This document shows positions 54,820 through 63,577 of a stretch of 64,000 nucleotides of DNA, in pieces. A program made the position numbers and the translations under genes. This DNA comes from Ruegeria sp. SCSIO 43209. GTDB taxonomy: Bacteria > Pseudomonadota > Alphaproteobacteria > Rhodobacterales > Rhodobacteraceae. The stretch lies in assembly GCF_019904295.1 (NCBI RefSeq), contig NZ_CP065359.1, positions 3,093,501-3,157,500 of the forward strand, in the 5' to 3' direction. Position 1 is the first letter of the stretch; each line of letters opens with the position of its first letter. The notes under the pieces are model-generated. The model was given only the letters and a program-made list of their open reading frames with translations. It ran no database searches and had not been told where the DNA came from.

Positions 54820-57072
54820 TTGAGGTCAAGATATGGGGTAGACCAGACAAAGTTTTCCAAGACTAAAACTCCCGAAGCCCGCCTAATGGCCATCGTGTTC
54901 ATTGATGCATGTGGGTACTCGTTAGCGGTTCGCGAAACTGAAATGCGAACCCTATCCACTATTCGCGCGGATCTGAATTTAGCCAGTGAAGTAGTGGTCG
55001 CTCTTGGAGGTGAAGTCACGGGTATTGCTGGTGATGGTTTTTGCGCGACATTCAGAAGTGTTTCAGTCGCGGTAGAAGCCTCGTTGAGGGTACAGGAAAC
55101 TCTTTCTGAACAAGTCGGAAACTATGATCGCGGGTTCAGGATCGGTGTACATGTTGGTGATACATTTGAAATAGACCGCCAAATCATAGGGAATACCGTA
55201 AACACCGCGGCCCGTATCGAAAGTGCTGGATCGGCCGGTGATGTCCTGGTCTCCAGTGCGGTCCGAAATTCGCTTCAGGGTGGAAACGACTTTCGGTTTG
55301 TCTCCATCGGCTACCCAACACTAAAAAATCTGGGAAACTCTCTCGAGTTATTCAAGGTGATCAGAGTTTCGGACCAAGGGTCGCTGACAAAGGCCCGTCT
55401 CGAATTGATTGGGTATCCGAAGTATTGGGGCTCCCAAAACACTTTGCTGGACCTAAGCAACGAGCAGACAATGCTTCTCTCGCTCTTAGCTTGCTCTCAA
55501 GGTGTTTTTTCAGCGCATCGGGCTGGCGAAATTATTTGGGAGGACCAGTCTACTTCTGAAAGGTCTGCTTTATTGGAGCGGCTCGTCGACGCCACCAATG
55601 AACACACCGGTTTGGCAACCCTAATCAGTCTAGTTCGCGACAAAGATCTCATTTACCTCAATCAACAAGAGTTGGAAATAGACGTAACAGAGCCAACAGC
55701 AGAACCATCAAACAATAGGCTGTTGGAGGGTTTCAAATGCCGCAGTGCTGCTTTCATGGATTGGCTCCAGCATCAACGGTCTGCGGTTCGATGCATCAAC
55801 CAAGATGGTGCTAGTCTAGTAAGTAAAACCGATCTCACAACTCAGCCAACGCCTAATGCATCATGGGTAGAAACTACGAGAACAAATTTCGTAATTGGCC
55901 TTCTAGCCTCAGATGTGGGAGCGGGATCGGAAAAAGCCTCTTTCGTAGCAAATATCGTCGCAGAGCAGCTATCAAAATCTCTTTCGGAAACCGAGGCCCT
56001 GATTGTTCAGGACTATCGCACCCCGAACGTGCCCGGGCCATACAACTCCAGCCCCAGCCACGGTGTTGGTCCCGACTTGTTTCTTCAGTGCAGAGCGTCA
56101 GCCTGCGAAAGCATGCTTCAAGTTTCTGTCACTGCAATGCGCCCCGAGGACCGGAAAGTTATTTGGAATCAGAATGTGGTGGCTGATCAGGGCGACTTTC
56201 TTGGGCTCTCGACCTCCAGCGTTGCAGCTTTTGTAAGCTACGCTACCGATGCGCTCCTCACGGCATTGGTGAATGGGCGTCATATGCGAGACCCCGCTGC
56301 CCATCATGCTGCAAAGACGGCGATCTCAGCAGTCCATCACTTGCTAACAATGTCCGGACCCGGTTTGGACCATTTGCAGGCAGACATATTGGCGGCCTAC
56401 GAAATCGACCCCAAGCCTGTTTACTTGGCCTGGCTAGCATATTTTACGACGTTCCAAATCGGCGAACGTTACGGAACGTGGGACATTGAGCTTGAAGAAA
56501 GAGCACGAGAGCTAGCGAGGCGAGCAGTCGAAGCTGACGCAGATAACGGGACCGTTTTAGGGCTTGTCGCTCACGTCTATTCCTACGTGTTCCGCGAGTT
56601 TTCGATTGCTCAGGACCTTTCTGACAGAGCCCTGGAGCTGAGCCCATATCGTGCAATGTGTTGGGATTCTGCTGCGATGCTCTATTGCTATACCGATCGT
56701 CCGAGGCTTGCAGTGGAGGCCGCGAACAAAGCTAGGGTTATCGGACGGCACAGCCCTTATCGTCATCTATTCGACGGCGCAAGCTGCGTAGCTTCGTTGG
56801 TAAATGGCGACTTCGAACAAGCCGTCAAATTTGGCGAAAACGTAATGGCGGTACAACCACAGTTTAAAGCAGTTATGCGCTATCTGGCGGCATCTTACGG
56901 TCACTTGGGCGATCACACCAAAGGTGAGAAAGCGTTACATCGACTTGTCGAATTGGAGCCAGACATGTCTCTCACAAGTATTCGAGAAGACTGGTTTCCG
57001 GTTCCAACCCGCTTCAGCGCAAAACTTATGGAGGATGGTCTGAGCCGTATCGGGCTGCCAAAACAAATTTAG
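54820..57072 (+). CDS. Class III nucleotide cyclase with winged-helix and TPR regions
   Basis: A cytoplasmic protein of up to 750 residues. Parts in order: a class III cyclase domain (about 23-185) with both metal Asp (D29 in VFIDACGYS, D72 in IAGDGF) and the catalytic Asn128/Arg132 pair (NTVNTAAR); a SARP/OmpR-like winged helix (about 200-290, TMLLSLLACSQGVFS and LIYLNQQELEIDV); a FlgO/TolB-amino-like region (about 355-480); and TPR-type helices to the end. The residues that normally select adenine (Lys before GDG, and Asp before the VN motif) are Gly68 and Gln121, so the substrate may not be ATP. The start is uncertain: TTG at 54820 or ATG at 54886. First gene of an AT-rich three-gene operon. 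Confidence 0.85.
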   Translation: MRSRYGVDQTKFSKTKTPEARLMAIVFIDACGYSLAVRETEMRTLSTIRADLNLASEVVVALGGEVTGIAGDGFCATFRSVSVAVEASLRVQETLSEQVGNYDRGFRIGVHVGDTFEIDRQIIGNTVNTAARIESAGSAGDVLVSSAVRNSLQGGNDFRFVSIGYPTLKNLGNSLELFKVIRVSDQGSLTKARLELIGYPKYWGSQNTLLDLSNEQTMLLSLLACSQGVFSAHRAGEIIWEDQSTSERSALLERLVDATNEHTGLATLISLVRDKDLIYLNQQELEIDVTEPTAEPSNNRLLEGFKCRSAAFMDWLQHQRSAVRCINQDGASLVSKTDLTTQPTPNASWVETTRTNFVIGLLASDVGAGSEKASFVANIVAEQLSKSLSETEALIVQDYRTPNVPGPYNSSPSHGVGPDLFLQCRASACESMLQVSVTAMRPEDRKVIWNQNVVADQGDFLGLSTSSVAAFVSYATDALLTALVNGRHMRDPAAHHAAKTAISAVHHLLTMSGPGLDHLQADILAAYEIDPKPVYLAWLAYFTTFQIGERYGTWDIELEERARELARRAVEADADNGTVLGLVAHVYSYVFREFSIAQDLSDRALELSPYRAMCWDSAAMLYCYTDRPRLAVEAANKARVIGRHSPYRHLFDGASCVASLVNGDFEQAVKFGENVMAVQPQFKAVMRYLAASYGHLGDHTKGEKALHRLVELEPDMSLTSIREDWFPVPTRFSAKLMEDGLSRIGLPKQI

Positions 57073-57098
57073 TATTTCGATCAAGGGAGGGGGATTCA

Positions 57099-58250
57099 TT
57101 GAATTACGTTAGTTTTCTCAACAACTTCGGTATGCTCGTTCGGCGTGGGGAATTGATTTCGTGTAAAGTTTTAAAGCTGGCGAACTTGGGCGCAGAGGAC
57201 AATCCTGAGCGAAATAGGGATGAACTTGTATCGCTAATCTATGACGAACAGCAGCAAACATTCTGGGCGTACATCAATGCGATTCGTGAGATCAAGGACG
57301 ACATAATTGATGATCCAACACTTGAAAAATTGAATTTGTTTTTTGATGAGATGACTCTGGTAGATCGTCTTCAGCGGAACGAACAAGTAGCTAATTCGGT
57401 TGCCACAGAAATTGGAAGCCGGTCTGCACTCGGAGCCGCTGTAATCGCGATGGGTCAGTCTTCATCCTTTGCCCTGAACCGCAACAGAAATAGAAACCGC
57501 AATAGAAACAGGAATCGAAATAGAAACAGAAATAGGAATCGAAATAGAAACAGAAACCGCACTGAGTTCGATTTCGGTGGGAGCGATGCCTCATTTGGGT
57601 GGCGCGAAATGCGTGATCTCTGTAAAATTGGCATTCCTATTGATACAAGTATTCTCGGGAAAATCTGGGAGAATATTGATCTTCTACCACCTCCAGGACC
57701 CGATGAAAGCCTGAACGAAACCACTCATCTGCTGGAACTTCAGGAGCAACTGAAACAGCCAGATCAAGTGCGCCGTCGCGACGAAATTGTTGCGCAAGCG
57801 CAGTTCGGAATTGACGATTACCTGACCCCTTTAGGGATTGACGAGCAGGGCGGATTTGATGCGACGAAGGCCTTGATGGTCATCCTGCTGGAAATCACCA
57901 ACGAGATCGGCCTTACTTACAAGAATAGGTTCAGCCGACCTCGACCAAACATCGTGCAGCCGCTTATCCGTCCTTACATCCCCGTACCCTATCACGCTGC
58001 ATATCCATCCAACCATTCTTATCAATCATTCGCGATTGCAGAGCTGTTCTCTCGGCTGGTTCCAGAGCATCCGGGAACGATAGCGCTTTTCCATCGCGCC
58101 CAGCGTATTGCCGAGAACCGAGAATGGGCAGGTCTACACTACCCAAGTGATACAGCTGCAGGACGCAGTCTCGCAAAGAAAACAGTGGTTTATCTAACAG
58201 AAGCTCTCGATGAACTGATGGATGAAGCCCAGGACGAATGGCTGGGATAG
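57099..58250 (+). CDS. PAP2 / vanadium-haloperoxidase-fold protein with Asn-Arg repeat
   Basis: A 383-residue protein starting at TTG 57099 (GGGAGG upstream), 26 bases after the cyclase. The C-terminal part (about 250-365) has the full PAP2 signature: Lys275 with RP in KNRFSRPRP, PSNH with His306, and NR(x5)H(x3)D with Arg341, His347 and Asp351. Such residues bind phosphate or vanadate. The N-terminal part (1-126) is not recognised. Between them lie 14 consecutive Asn-Arg pairs (residues 127-154). No signal peptide or membrane segment is evident, so it appears cytoplasmic. It could be a phosphatase or a haloperoxidase; acid phosphatase activity on a nucleotide signal is speculative. Confidence 0.82.
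   Translation: MNYVSFLNNFGMLVRRGELISCKVLKLANLGAEDNPERNRDELVSLIYDEQQQTFWAYINAIREIKDDIIDDPTLEKLNLFFDEMTLVDRLQRNEQVANSVATEIGSRSALGAAVIAMGQSSSFALNRNRNRNRNRNRNRNRNRNRNRNRNRNRTEFDFGGSDASFGWREMRDLCKIGIPIDTSILGKIWENIDLLPPPGPDESLNETTHLLELQEQLKQPDQVRRRDEIVAQAQFGIDDYLTPLGIDEQGGFDATKALMVILLEITNEIGLTYKNRFSRPRPNIVQPLIRPYIPVPYHAAYPSNHSYQSFAIAELFSRLVPEHPGTIALFHRAQRIAENREWAGLHYPSDTAAGRSLAKKTVVYLTEALDELMDEAQDEWLG
57477..57560 (+). repeat. Tandem Asn-Arg coding repeat (14 units)
   Basis: 84 bases encode 14 Asn-Arg pairs in the PAP2-like gene. Asn uses AAC and AAT; Arg uses CGC, CGA, AGA and AGG, so the units are not identical. An 18-base block (AATCGAAATAGAAACAGA) occurs twice, 24 bases apart, showing a longer repeat layer. 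Length change would be in steps of 6 bases and would keep the frame. Confidence 0.95.
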
Positions 58251-58271
58251 CTACAAAGGGGAGGTGAGCCA

Positions 58272-59819
58272 ATGCCTGTTGGCGATGAGTTATATAAACG
58301 TTACTACTATCTTTGGCATCTGGTGGCGATCAATGCGATTTCCGTACCAACTGGCACCTCATCTGGTGAGGTTTGCCCGACGATAACTGGTGTCGAATGG
58401 GATTTTGCAGGACGGGATGTAAAAATTGGCCTCATTGATATGGGGGTGGCCCGGCATCATCCAAACTTAGAAGCGCCAGAGGCCCCCCTTCCCCCTCCAG
58501 ATCAAGTTATTTGGAATGACGCAATTGATCTAGCGAGCCACCCGTATGGAGCAAAGTACGAGGAGTTATCGGCATATCCTGCAGCAAACAGACACCGCGA
58601 GCTACCAGAACAACATTTGACCGGAATCAGCGCTTTGGTCATACCTGGTCTCGACCCCGAAGAAACCGAGATAATTAACAGAATTAGTAACGGTTTTGGC
58701 GTCAAGCGTTACGTCGATGCCTATGATGATCGGTATGCCGCTCACGGGACTGGATGCGCTGGCCTGACGAGCGGTACCAGTTATGAATTGGATCAGTTCG
58801 GCAATGCGGGTAATGTTGCCCCTTACTTTGGCGTAGACCCGCTAAGCAAAGTAGTTCCTATCACAACTTCAATATCTCCTAGCCCTGAAGAACTGATAGC
58901 GGCCTTTCTTTATGCAGAAGCGAAAGGTGTGGATGTCATTCTATTTCCGCGCGATGCCGCTGACCCTTCGTATTGGCCCGGCTATCCAACCTCTTTTGAC
59001 GATGATGAAGAGACCCGCCTTCATAAAAGCAAGGCGGGAGAAGTTCATGAAGATATTTTGGACATCCAAAAATCCTGGGCTCTACTTGAGAAAGTCATAG
59101 AATGGGTAAGCAAGCAGACGCCTGTTGTATGCGCCGCAGGTAATGAGGGCAGGAGTGAACTGATTTACCCGGCTAGTTTGTCATCCAATCCCGCAAACGG
59201 TGTCATTTCAGTAGGCGCCGTCAATTACAACGGCTACCGATCGGGTTATTCCAACTACTCGGGTGATCTGACCGTAGTCGCACCTTCAGATGACGGAGAA
59301 GTATATAACAGATACCAAATCCGATTGGACCGTCGCGCTGCTTCAGCAGGCGACTTCTGGGTAGAGAACGTGCACAAAAAGCGCGAACCACCTTATGATG
59401 ATATCCCTGAAATTTCATTTGCCTCACAACGGTTACTTTCCTTGGATGTTCCAGGACCGAGGGGCTACGTGGAAGGAACATTCGCTGGCCCTGTGAAGAA
59501 ACGAGAAAGTGCGCGCGACGATCCTTCGGGATTATATGCTGAATTTGGAGGCACATCGGGTGCTGCTGCCTTGGTCGCCGGAGCAATCGCGATGATGCAG
59601 CGCAAGTCGACTTCAAAGGTGTCAGGTGTTGACGTCAAGAACATTTTCGAAGGTTTTTCGGCTGATACCAATAAACTAAATCTAGACCACTGGTATTGGT
59701 TAGATGCAGGGTCATCTTTGCAGCCAGATGCCATGAACTCATATACAACACCGAGCACAGATGAGCTTTTTGGGCAAGCAGGACTATTGGACGTCGCAAA
59801 ACTACTTTTACAGGTTTGA
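58272..59819 (+). CDS. S8 family (subtilisin-like) serine peptidase, cytoplasmic
   Basis: A 515-residue subtilase with no signal peptide. Catalytic residues are in place: Asp56 (IGLIDMGVA, Thr replaced by Met), His158 (AAHGTGCAG), oxyanion Asn291 (AAGNEG) and Ser429 (GGTSGAAALVAG, the usual Pro replaced). About 100 residues separate Asp and His and about 125 lie between Asn and Ser, longer than in simple subtilisins, so two insertions are present. It follows the PAP2-like gene by 21 bases with a GGGGAGG ribosome site and appears co-transcribed with the cyclase and PAP2 genes. The substrate is unknown. Confidence 0.87.
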   Translation: MPVGDELYKRYYYLWHLVAINAISVPTGTSSGEVCPTITGVEWDFAGRDVKIGLIDMGVARHHPNLEAPEAPLPPPDQVIWNDAIDLASHPYGAKYEELSAYPAANRHRELPEQHLTGISALVIPGLDPEETEIINRISNGFGVKRYVDAYDDRYAAHGTGCAGLTSGTSYELDQFGNAGNVAPYFGVDPLSKVVPITTSISPSPEELIAAFLYAEAKGVDVILFPRDAADPSYWPGYPTSFDDDEETRLHKSKAGEVHEDILDIQKSWALLEKVIEWVSKQTPVVCAAGNEGRSELIYPASLSSNPANGVISVGAVNYNGYRSGYSNYSGDLTVVAPSDDGEVYNRYQIRLDRRAASAGDFWVENVHKKREPPYDDIPEISFASQRLLSLDVPGPRGYVEGTFAGPVKKRESARDDPSGLYAEFGGTSGAAALVAGAIAMMQRKSTSKVSGVDVKNIFEGFSADTNKLNLDHWYWLDAGSSLQPDAMNSYTTPSTDELFGQAGLLDVAKLLLQV

Positions 59820-60207
59820 ACAAACTAGGACGTGTGATTGGTTGATACCGCTCCTTTCAAGGCATTTTGCCGCAAAGGAGATTGAATATGGGAATGAAGC
59901 GCACGGATTGATTCGTCTCTGCTGCGAGACGGATCAAGCTGATCATTGGGCTTTCATGCAAACAAACTGCGTTTGAACGCGGCATTGGCATTAAGCGATC
60001 GGAACGCTTGGCGCAGAATACCAATATCGCGCCATTAATGGGTTGAGATCAGAAGCACGTAGAGCGATAGATTCAGGGTCATCCCTATTCTCCCATTCTT
60101 CCTCACGCGTCGATTTTGGAGCGTGGCGCGATGAGGTGAAGACGTTAAGCAATTGCTCCGGGTGATCAATTGTAGTCTGCGCGGGCTGCTCTGGGATTTT
60201 CTAAAGT
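59820..60207. other. Interval between the protease gene and tRNA-fMet
   Basis: No complete gene is seen in these 388 bases. A plus-strand frame ending at 60041 reads as protein-like (FERGIGIKRSERLAQNTNIA) and a second frame ending at 59976 also looks coding-like (IEYGNEAHGLIRLCCETDQA), which suggests a small decayed gene with a frameshift. No clear terminator was found for either the protease operon or the rrn operon. Confidence 0.4.
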
Positions 60208-60284
<77 letters not shown>

Positions 60285-60295
60285 ACACTTTAAGT

Positions 60296-60322
60296 GACCT
60301 ATCGCTTACGCTACTTGAGGTC
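60296..60322 (-). repeat. rrn spacer hairpin repeat, copy B
   Basis: GACCT and AGGTC flank the core ATCGCTTACGCTACTTG (plus-strand reading). It is the shortest copy of the hairpin family, with the same ATCGC and CTACTTG ends as the other copies but a smaller loop. It lies just upstream of tRNA-fMet in the transcript, directly beside copy A. Confidence 0.75.
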
Positions 60323-60329
60323 TTGTGTT

Positions 60330-60359
60330 GGTCTATCGCCTATTCGGCTACTTGAGACC
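60330..60359 (-). repeat. rrn spacer hairpin repeat, copy A
   Basis: GGTCT and AGACC (5-bp outer stem) flank the core ATCGCC-TATTC-GGCTACTTG. The core equals that of the copy at 63601-63632 except for one base, while the outer stem is different in sequence but still self-complementary. Located between 5S and tRNA-fMet. Confidence 0.85.
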
Positions 60360-60405
60360 GGGTAGTGTTCTTTTCATCGTGTTAGAGAGATGTGGGCTTT
60401 TTCTA

Positions 60406-60523
60406 GGTTTGGCGGTGACCTACTCTCCCGGGGCTTAAGCCCAAGTACCATTGGCGCGGCAGTGCTTAACTTCCGGGTTCGGGATGGGACCGGGTGTTTC
60501 ACTTGCGCTATGACCACCAAACC
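60406..60523 (-). rRNA. 5S ribosomal RNA
   Basis: On the minus strand the sequence runs from GGTTTGGTGGTCATAGCGC to GTCACCGCCAAACC, with the two ends complementary (helix I) and the conserved internal stretch CCCATCCCGAACCCGGAAGT. Length is about 118 bases; the exact mature ends were not determined. Confidence 0.95.
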
Positions 60524-60542
60524 GAGGAAAAGCCCATGTCGA

Positions 60543-60641
60543 CTTTCCTGCGTTGCAGGAAAGCGACGAGGTGGCAGGCAGCGTCTTTTGCTTGCAAAAG
60601 GCGCGTTGCCACTCGGTTATATAATCAACCAACATCGCGGC
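60543..60641 (-). other. Processing stems in the 23S-5S spacer
   Basis: The spacer contains a perfect 9-bp stem (60543-60551 with 60555-60563) and a long GTGGCA...TGCCAC stem that encloses CTTTTGC/GCAAAAG. Such stems are typical RNase III or RNase E processing sites between 23S and 5S. No gene is present. Confidence 0.5.
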
Positions 60642-61131
60642 TTGACGCTGCGACGTTATCCAACTCAAGGTGTGTATGCTTTGGTCTTGTCTTTCCATTA
60701 CTGGATCAAATCAAGCCTATCGGGCGATTAGTACCGGTCAACTGAACGCATTACTGCGCTTACATCTCCGGCCTATTGACGTGGTGGTCTTCCACGGCCC
60801 TCAGGGAGACCTTGTTTTGAGGGGGGCTTCCCGCTTAGATGCCTTCAGCGGTTATCCTGTCCGATCATAGCTACCCAGCACTGCCGTTGGCACGACAACT
60901 GGTCCACCAGTGGATCGTTCACCCGGTCCTCTCGTACTAGGGGCAACTCCTCTCAAGTCTCCTACACCCACGGCAGATAGGGACCGAACTGTCTCACGAC
61001 GTTCTAAACCCAGCTCACGTACCTCTTTAAACGGCGAACAGCCGTACCCTTGGGACCTGCTCCAGCCCCAGGATGAGATGAGCCGACATCGAGGTGCCAA
61101 ACACTGCCGTCGATATGGACTCTTGGGCAGT

Positions 61132-61185
<54 letters not shown>

Positions 61186-61323
61186 TCGGGACCACCGGAT
61201 CACTATGGCCGTCTTTCGACTCTGCTCGACTTGTCAGTCTTGCAGTCAGGCTGGCTTCTGCCATTGCACTCAACGAGCGATTTCCGACCGCTCTGAGCCA
61301 ACCTTCGCGCGCCTCCGTTACGC

Positions 61324-61358
<35 letters not shown>

Positions 61359-61613
61359 ACGCAGGGTCCCGGATCCGGATAACGGACCGCGGTTAGACAT
61401 CAAGAGTGCGAAGGGTGGTATCTCAAGGGAGGCTCCACGGATACTTGCGTTTCCGCTTCAAAGCCTACCACCTATCCTGCACATCACAATCCTGATGCCA
61501 GTGCGAAGCTGTAGTAAAGGTGCACGGGGTCTTTCCGTCTAACCGCGGGAAGCCTGCATCTTGACAGGCAATTCAATTTCGCTGAGTCGATGTTGGAGAC
61601 AGCGGGGAAGTCG

Positions 61614-61696
<83 letters not shown>

Positions 61697-62249
61697 TGGG
61701 CTTCAATTCAAGGCTCTCACCTCTCCTTTTAACCTTCAGGCACCGGGCAGGCGTCAGACCCTATACGTCGTCTTGCGACTTCGCAGAGCCCTGTGTTTTT
61801 AATAAACAGTCGCCACCCCCTGGTTTGTGCCCCCAGCCCCTAGTTGCCTAGGAACCGGGCCTCCTTCTCGCGAACTTACGGAGGTATTTTGCCGAGTTCC
61901 TTCAACATCGTTCTCTCAAGCGCCTTGGTATGCTCTACCAGTCCACCTGTGTCGGTTTAGGGTACGGTCTGATGGAGGGCTATTTCCAGGAACCACTCAG
62001 CAGCCCAATCAATCCGATAAGATTGAACTACACCTGTGATCCGTCACATCCTCCTGGCCTAGGAATATTAACCTAGTTCCCATCGCCTACGCCTTTCGGC
62101 CTCGGCTTAGGGGCCGGCTTACCCTGCTCAGATTAGCTTTAAGCAGGAACCCTTGGACTTTCGGCGAGAGTGTCTCTCACACTCTTTGTCGCTACTCATG
62201 TCATCATTCTCACTAGTGATCTCTCCACGGGATCGCTCACGCGCCCGCT

Positions 62250-62345
62250 TCATCGAAAGAACCTATGTCTGCGCTACCGCCATTGTGGCTACTTGAGCGC
62301 GATTACTCGCGCCGCATAACCGGCGGCAATATAGACAAGGTTCTA
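62250..62345 (-). other. Expansion (putative intervening sequence) in 23S rRNA near helix 45/46
   Basis: Between the matched arms ACATAGAACC and GGTTC (minus strand; the arm near 62342 and the arm near 62259) the rRNA contains about 80 extra bases compared with the short loop of E. coli. The insert folds into three stems: GCCGC/GCGGC, GCGCGA/TCGCGC and the repeat hairpin at 62271-62300. Intervening sequences excised by RNase III occur near helix 45 in other bacteria, so fragmentation of the rRNA here is possible. Confidence 0.55.
62271..62300 (-). repeat. rrn hairpin repeat, copy D (inside 23S rRNA)
   Basis: GCGCT and AGCGC flank the core ACCGCC-ATTGT-GGCTACTTG. Only the loop differs clearly from the spacer copies. 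It lies within the 23S expansion, showing the element can sit inside a functional rRNA gene. Confidence 0.85.
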
Positions 62346-62468
62346 TGTCACACTACGCTCTGCTACCGATGCTTACGCATCCCTAGACTTCGGCTCATGG
62401 CTTGAGCCCCGTTACATCTTCGCCGCAGGACAACTTATTTAGACCAGTGAGCTGTTACGCTATCTTTA

Positions 62469-62499
<31 letters not shown>

Positions 62500-63391
62500 T
62501 TGTTTTGGTCGTCCCACCTGCTTTCCCACTTAGCCATGAATTGGGGGCCTTAGTCGTAGGTCAGGGTTGTTTCCCTCTCCACTACGGACGTTAGCATCCG
62601 CAGTGTGTCTGCCATCTAGTACTCCCGGGTATTCGGAGTTTGGTTAGGATCAGTAAGCCTGTGGGGCCCCATTACCCATCCAGTGCTCTACCCCCCGGGG
62701 TATTCGGATGACGCTCTACCTAAATAGATTTCGCAGAGAACCAGCTATCTCCGAGTTTGATTGGCCTTTCACCCCTAGGCACAGCTCATCCCGATCCTTT
62801 TCAACGGATGTGGGTTCGGTCCTCCAGTAAGTGTTACCTTACCTTCAACCTGGCCATGCCTAGATCACTCGGTTTCGGGTCTGATCCCACGAACTCATTC
62901 GCCCTATTAAGACTCGCTTTCGCTACGCCTACACCTAACGGCTTAAGCTTGCTCGTAAGACCAAGTCGATGACCCATTATACAAAAGGTACGCCGTCAGA
63001 TCTCGAGGATCCTCCGACTGATTGTAGGCGTTCGGTTTCAGGTACTGTTTCACTCCCCTCGTCGGGGTGCTTTTCACCTTTCCCTCACGGTACTGGTTCG
63101 CTATCGGTCAGCAAGGAGTACTTAGCCTTCGAAGGTGGTCCTCCGATCTTCAGACAGAATTTCACGTGTTCCGCCCTACTTAATACGTCCATCAAAGCTT
63201 CCTATACGGGGCTGTCACCCGCTATGGCCACGCTTCCCAACGTGTTCTAGTCACTTATCTGGCTCGGCTGGTCCCCGTTCGCTCGCCGCTACTAGGGGAG
63301 TATCAATTGATTTCCTTTCCTCCGGGTACTTAGATGTTTCAGTTCCCCGGGTTTGCTCTTAAAACCCTATGTATTCAGGTCTTAAGTACCT

Positions 63392-63433
63392 GTTCATGCT
63401 CATTATTGATTAGCAGAGCTAACAATAACAAAC
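63392..63433 (-). other. Helix 9 extension of 23S rRNA (putative intervening sequence)
   Basis: About 160 bases from the 5' end, the minus strand carries GTTTGTTATTGTTAGC and its near-complement GCTAATCAATAATGAGC around a three-base loop. This AU-rich stem is foreign to the otherwise GC-rich rRNA and matches the position (helix 9) where many alphaproteobacteria, including Rhodobacter, carry an RNase III-excised intervening sequence. Confidence 0.7.
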
Positions 63434-63577
63434 ATTCAGGTGGGTTGCCCCATTCAGAGATCCATGGATCAAAGCTTATTCTCAGCTCCCCATGGCTTAT
63501 CGCAGAGTATCACGTCTTTCATCGCCTCTTGCTGCCAAGGCATTCACCAAACGCCCTTCTCGCGCTTGATTTGATCC

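Noticed and set aside
57477..57560. CRISPR-like or simple non-coding tandem repeat
   Set aside because: Units are 6 bases without spacers and lie in frame within a conserved coding gene.
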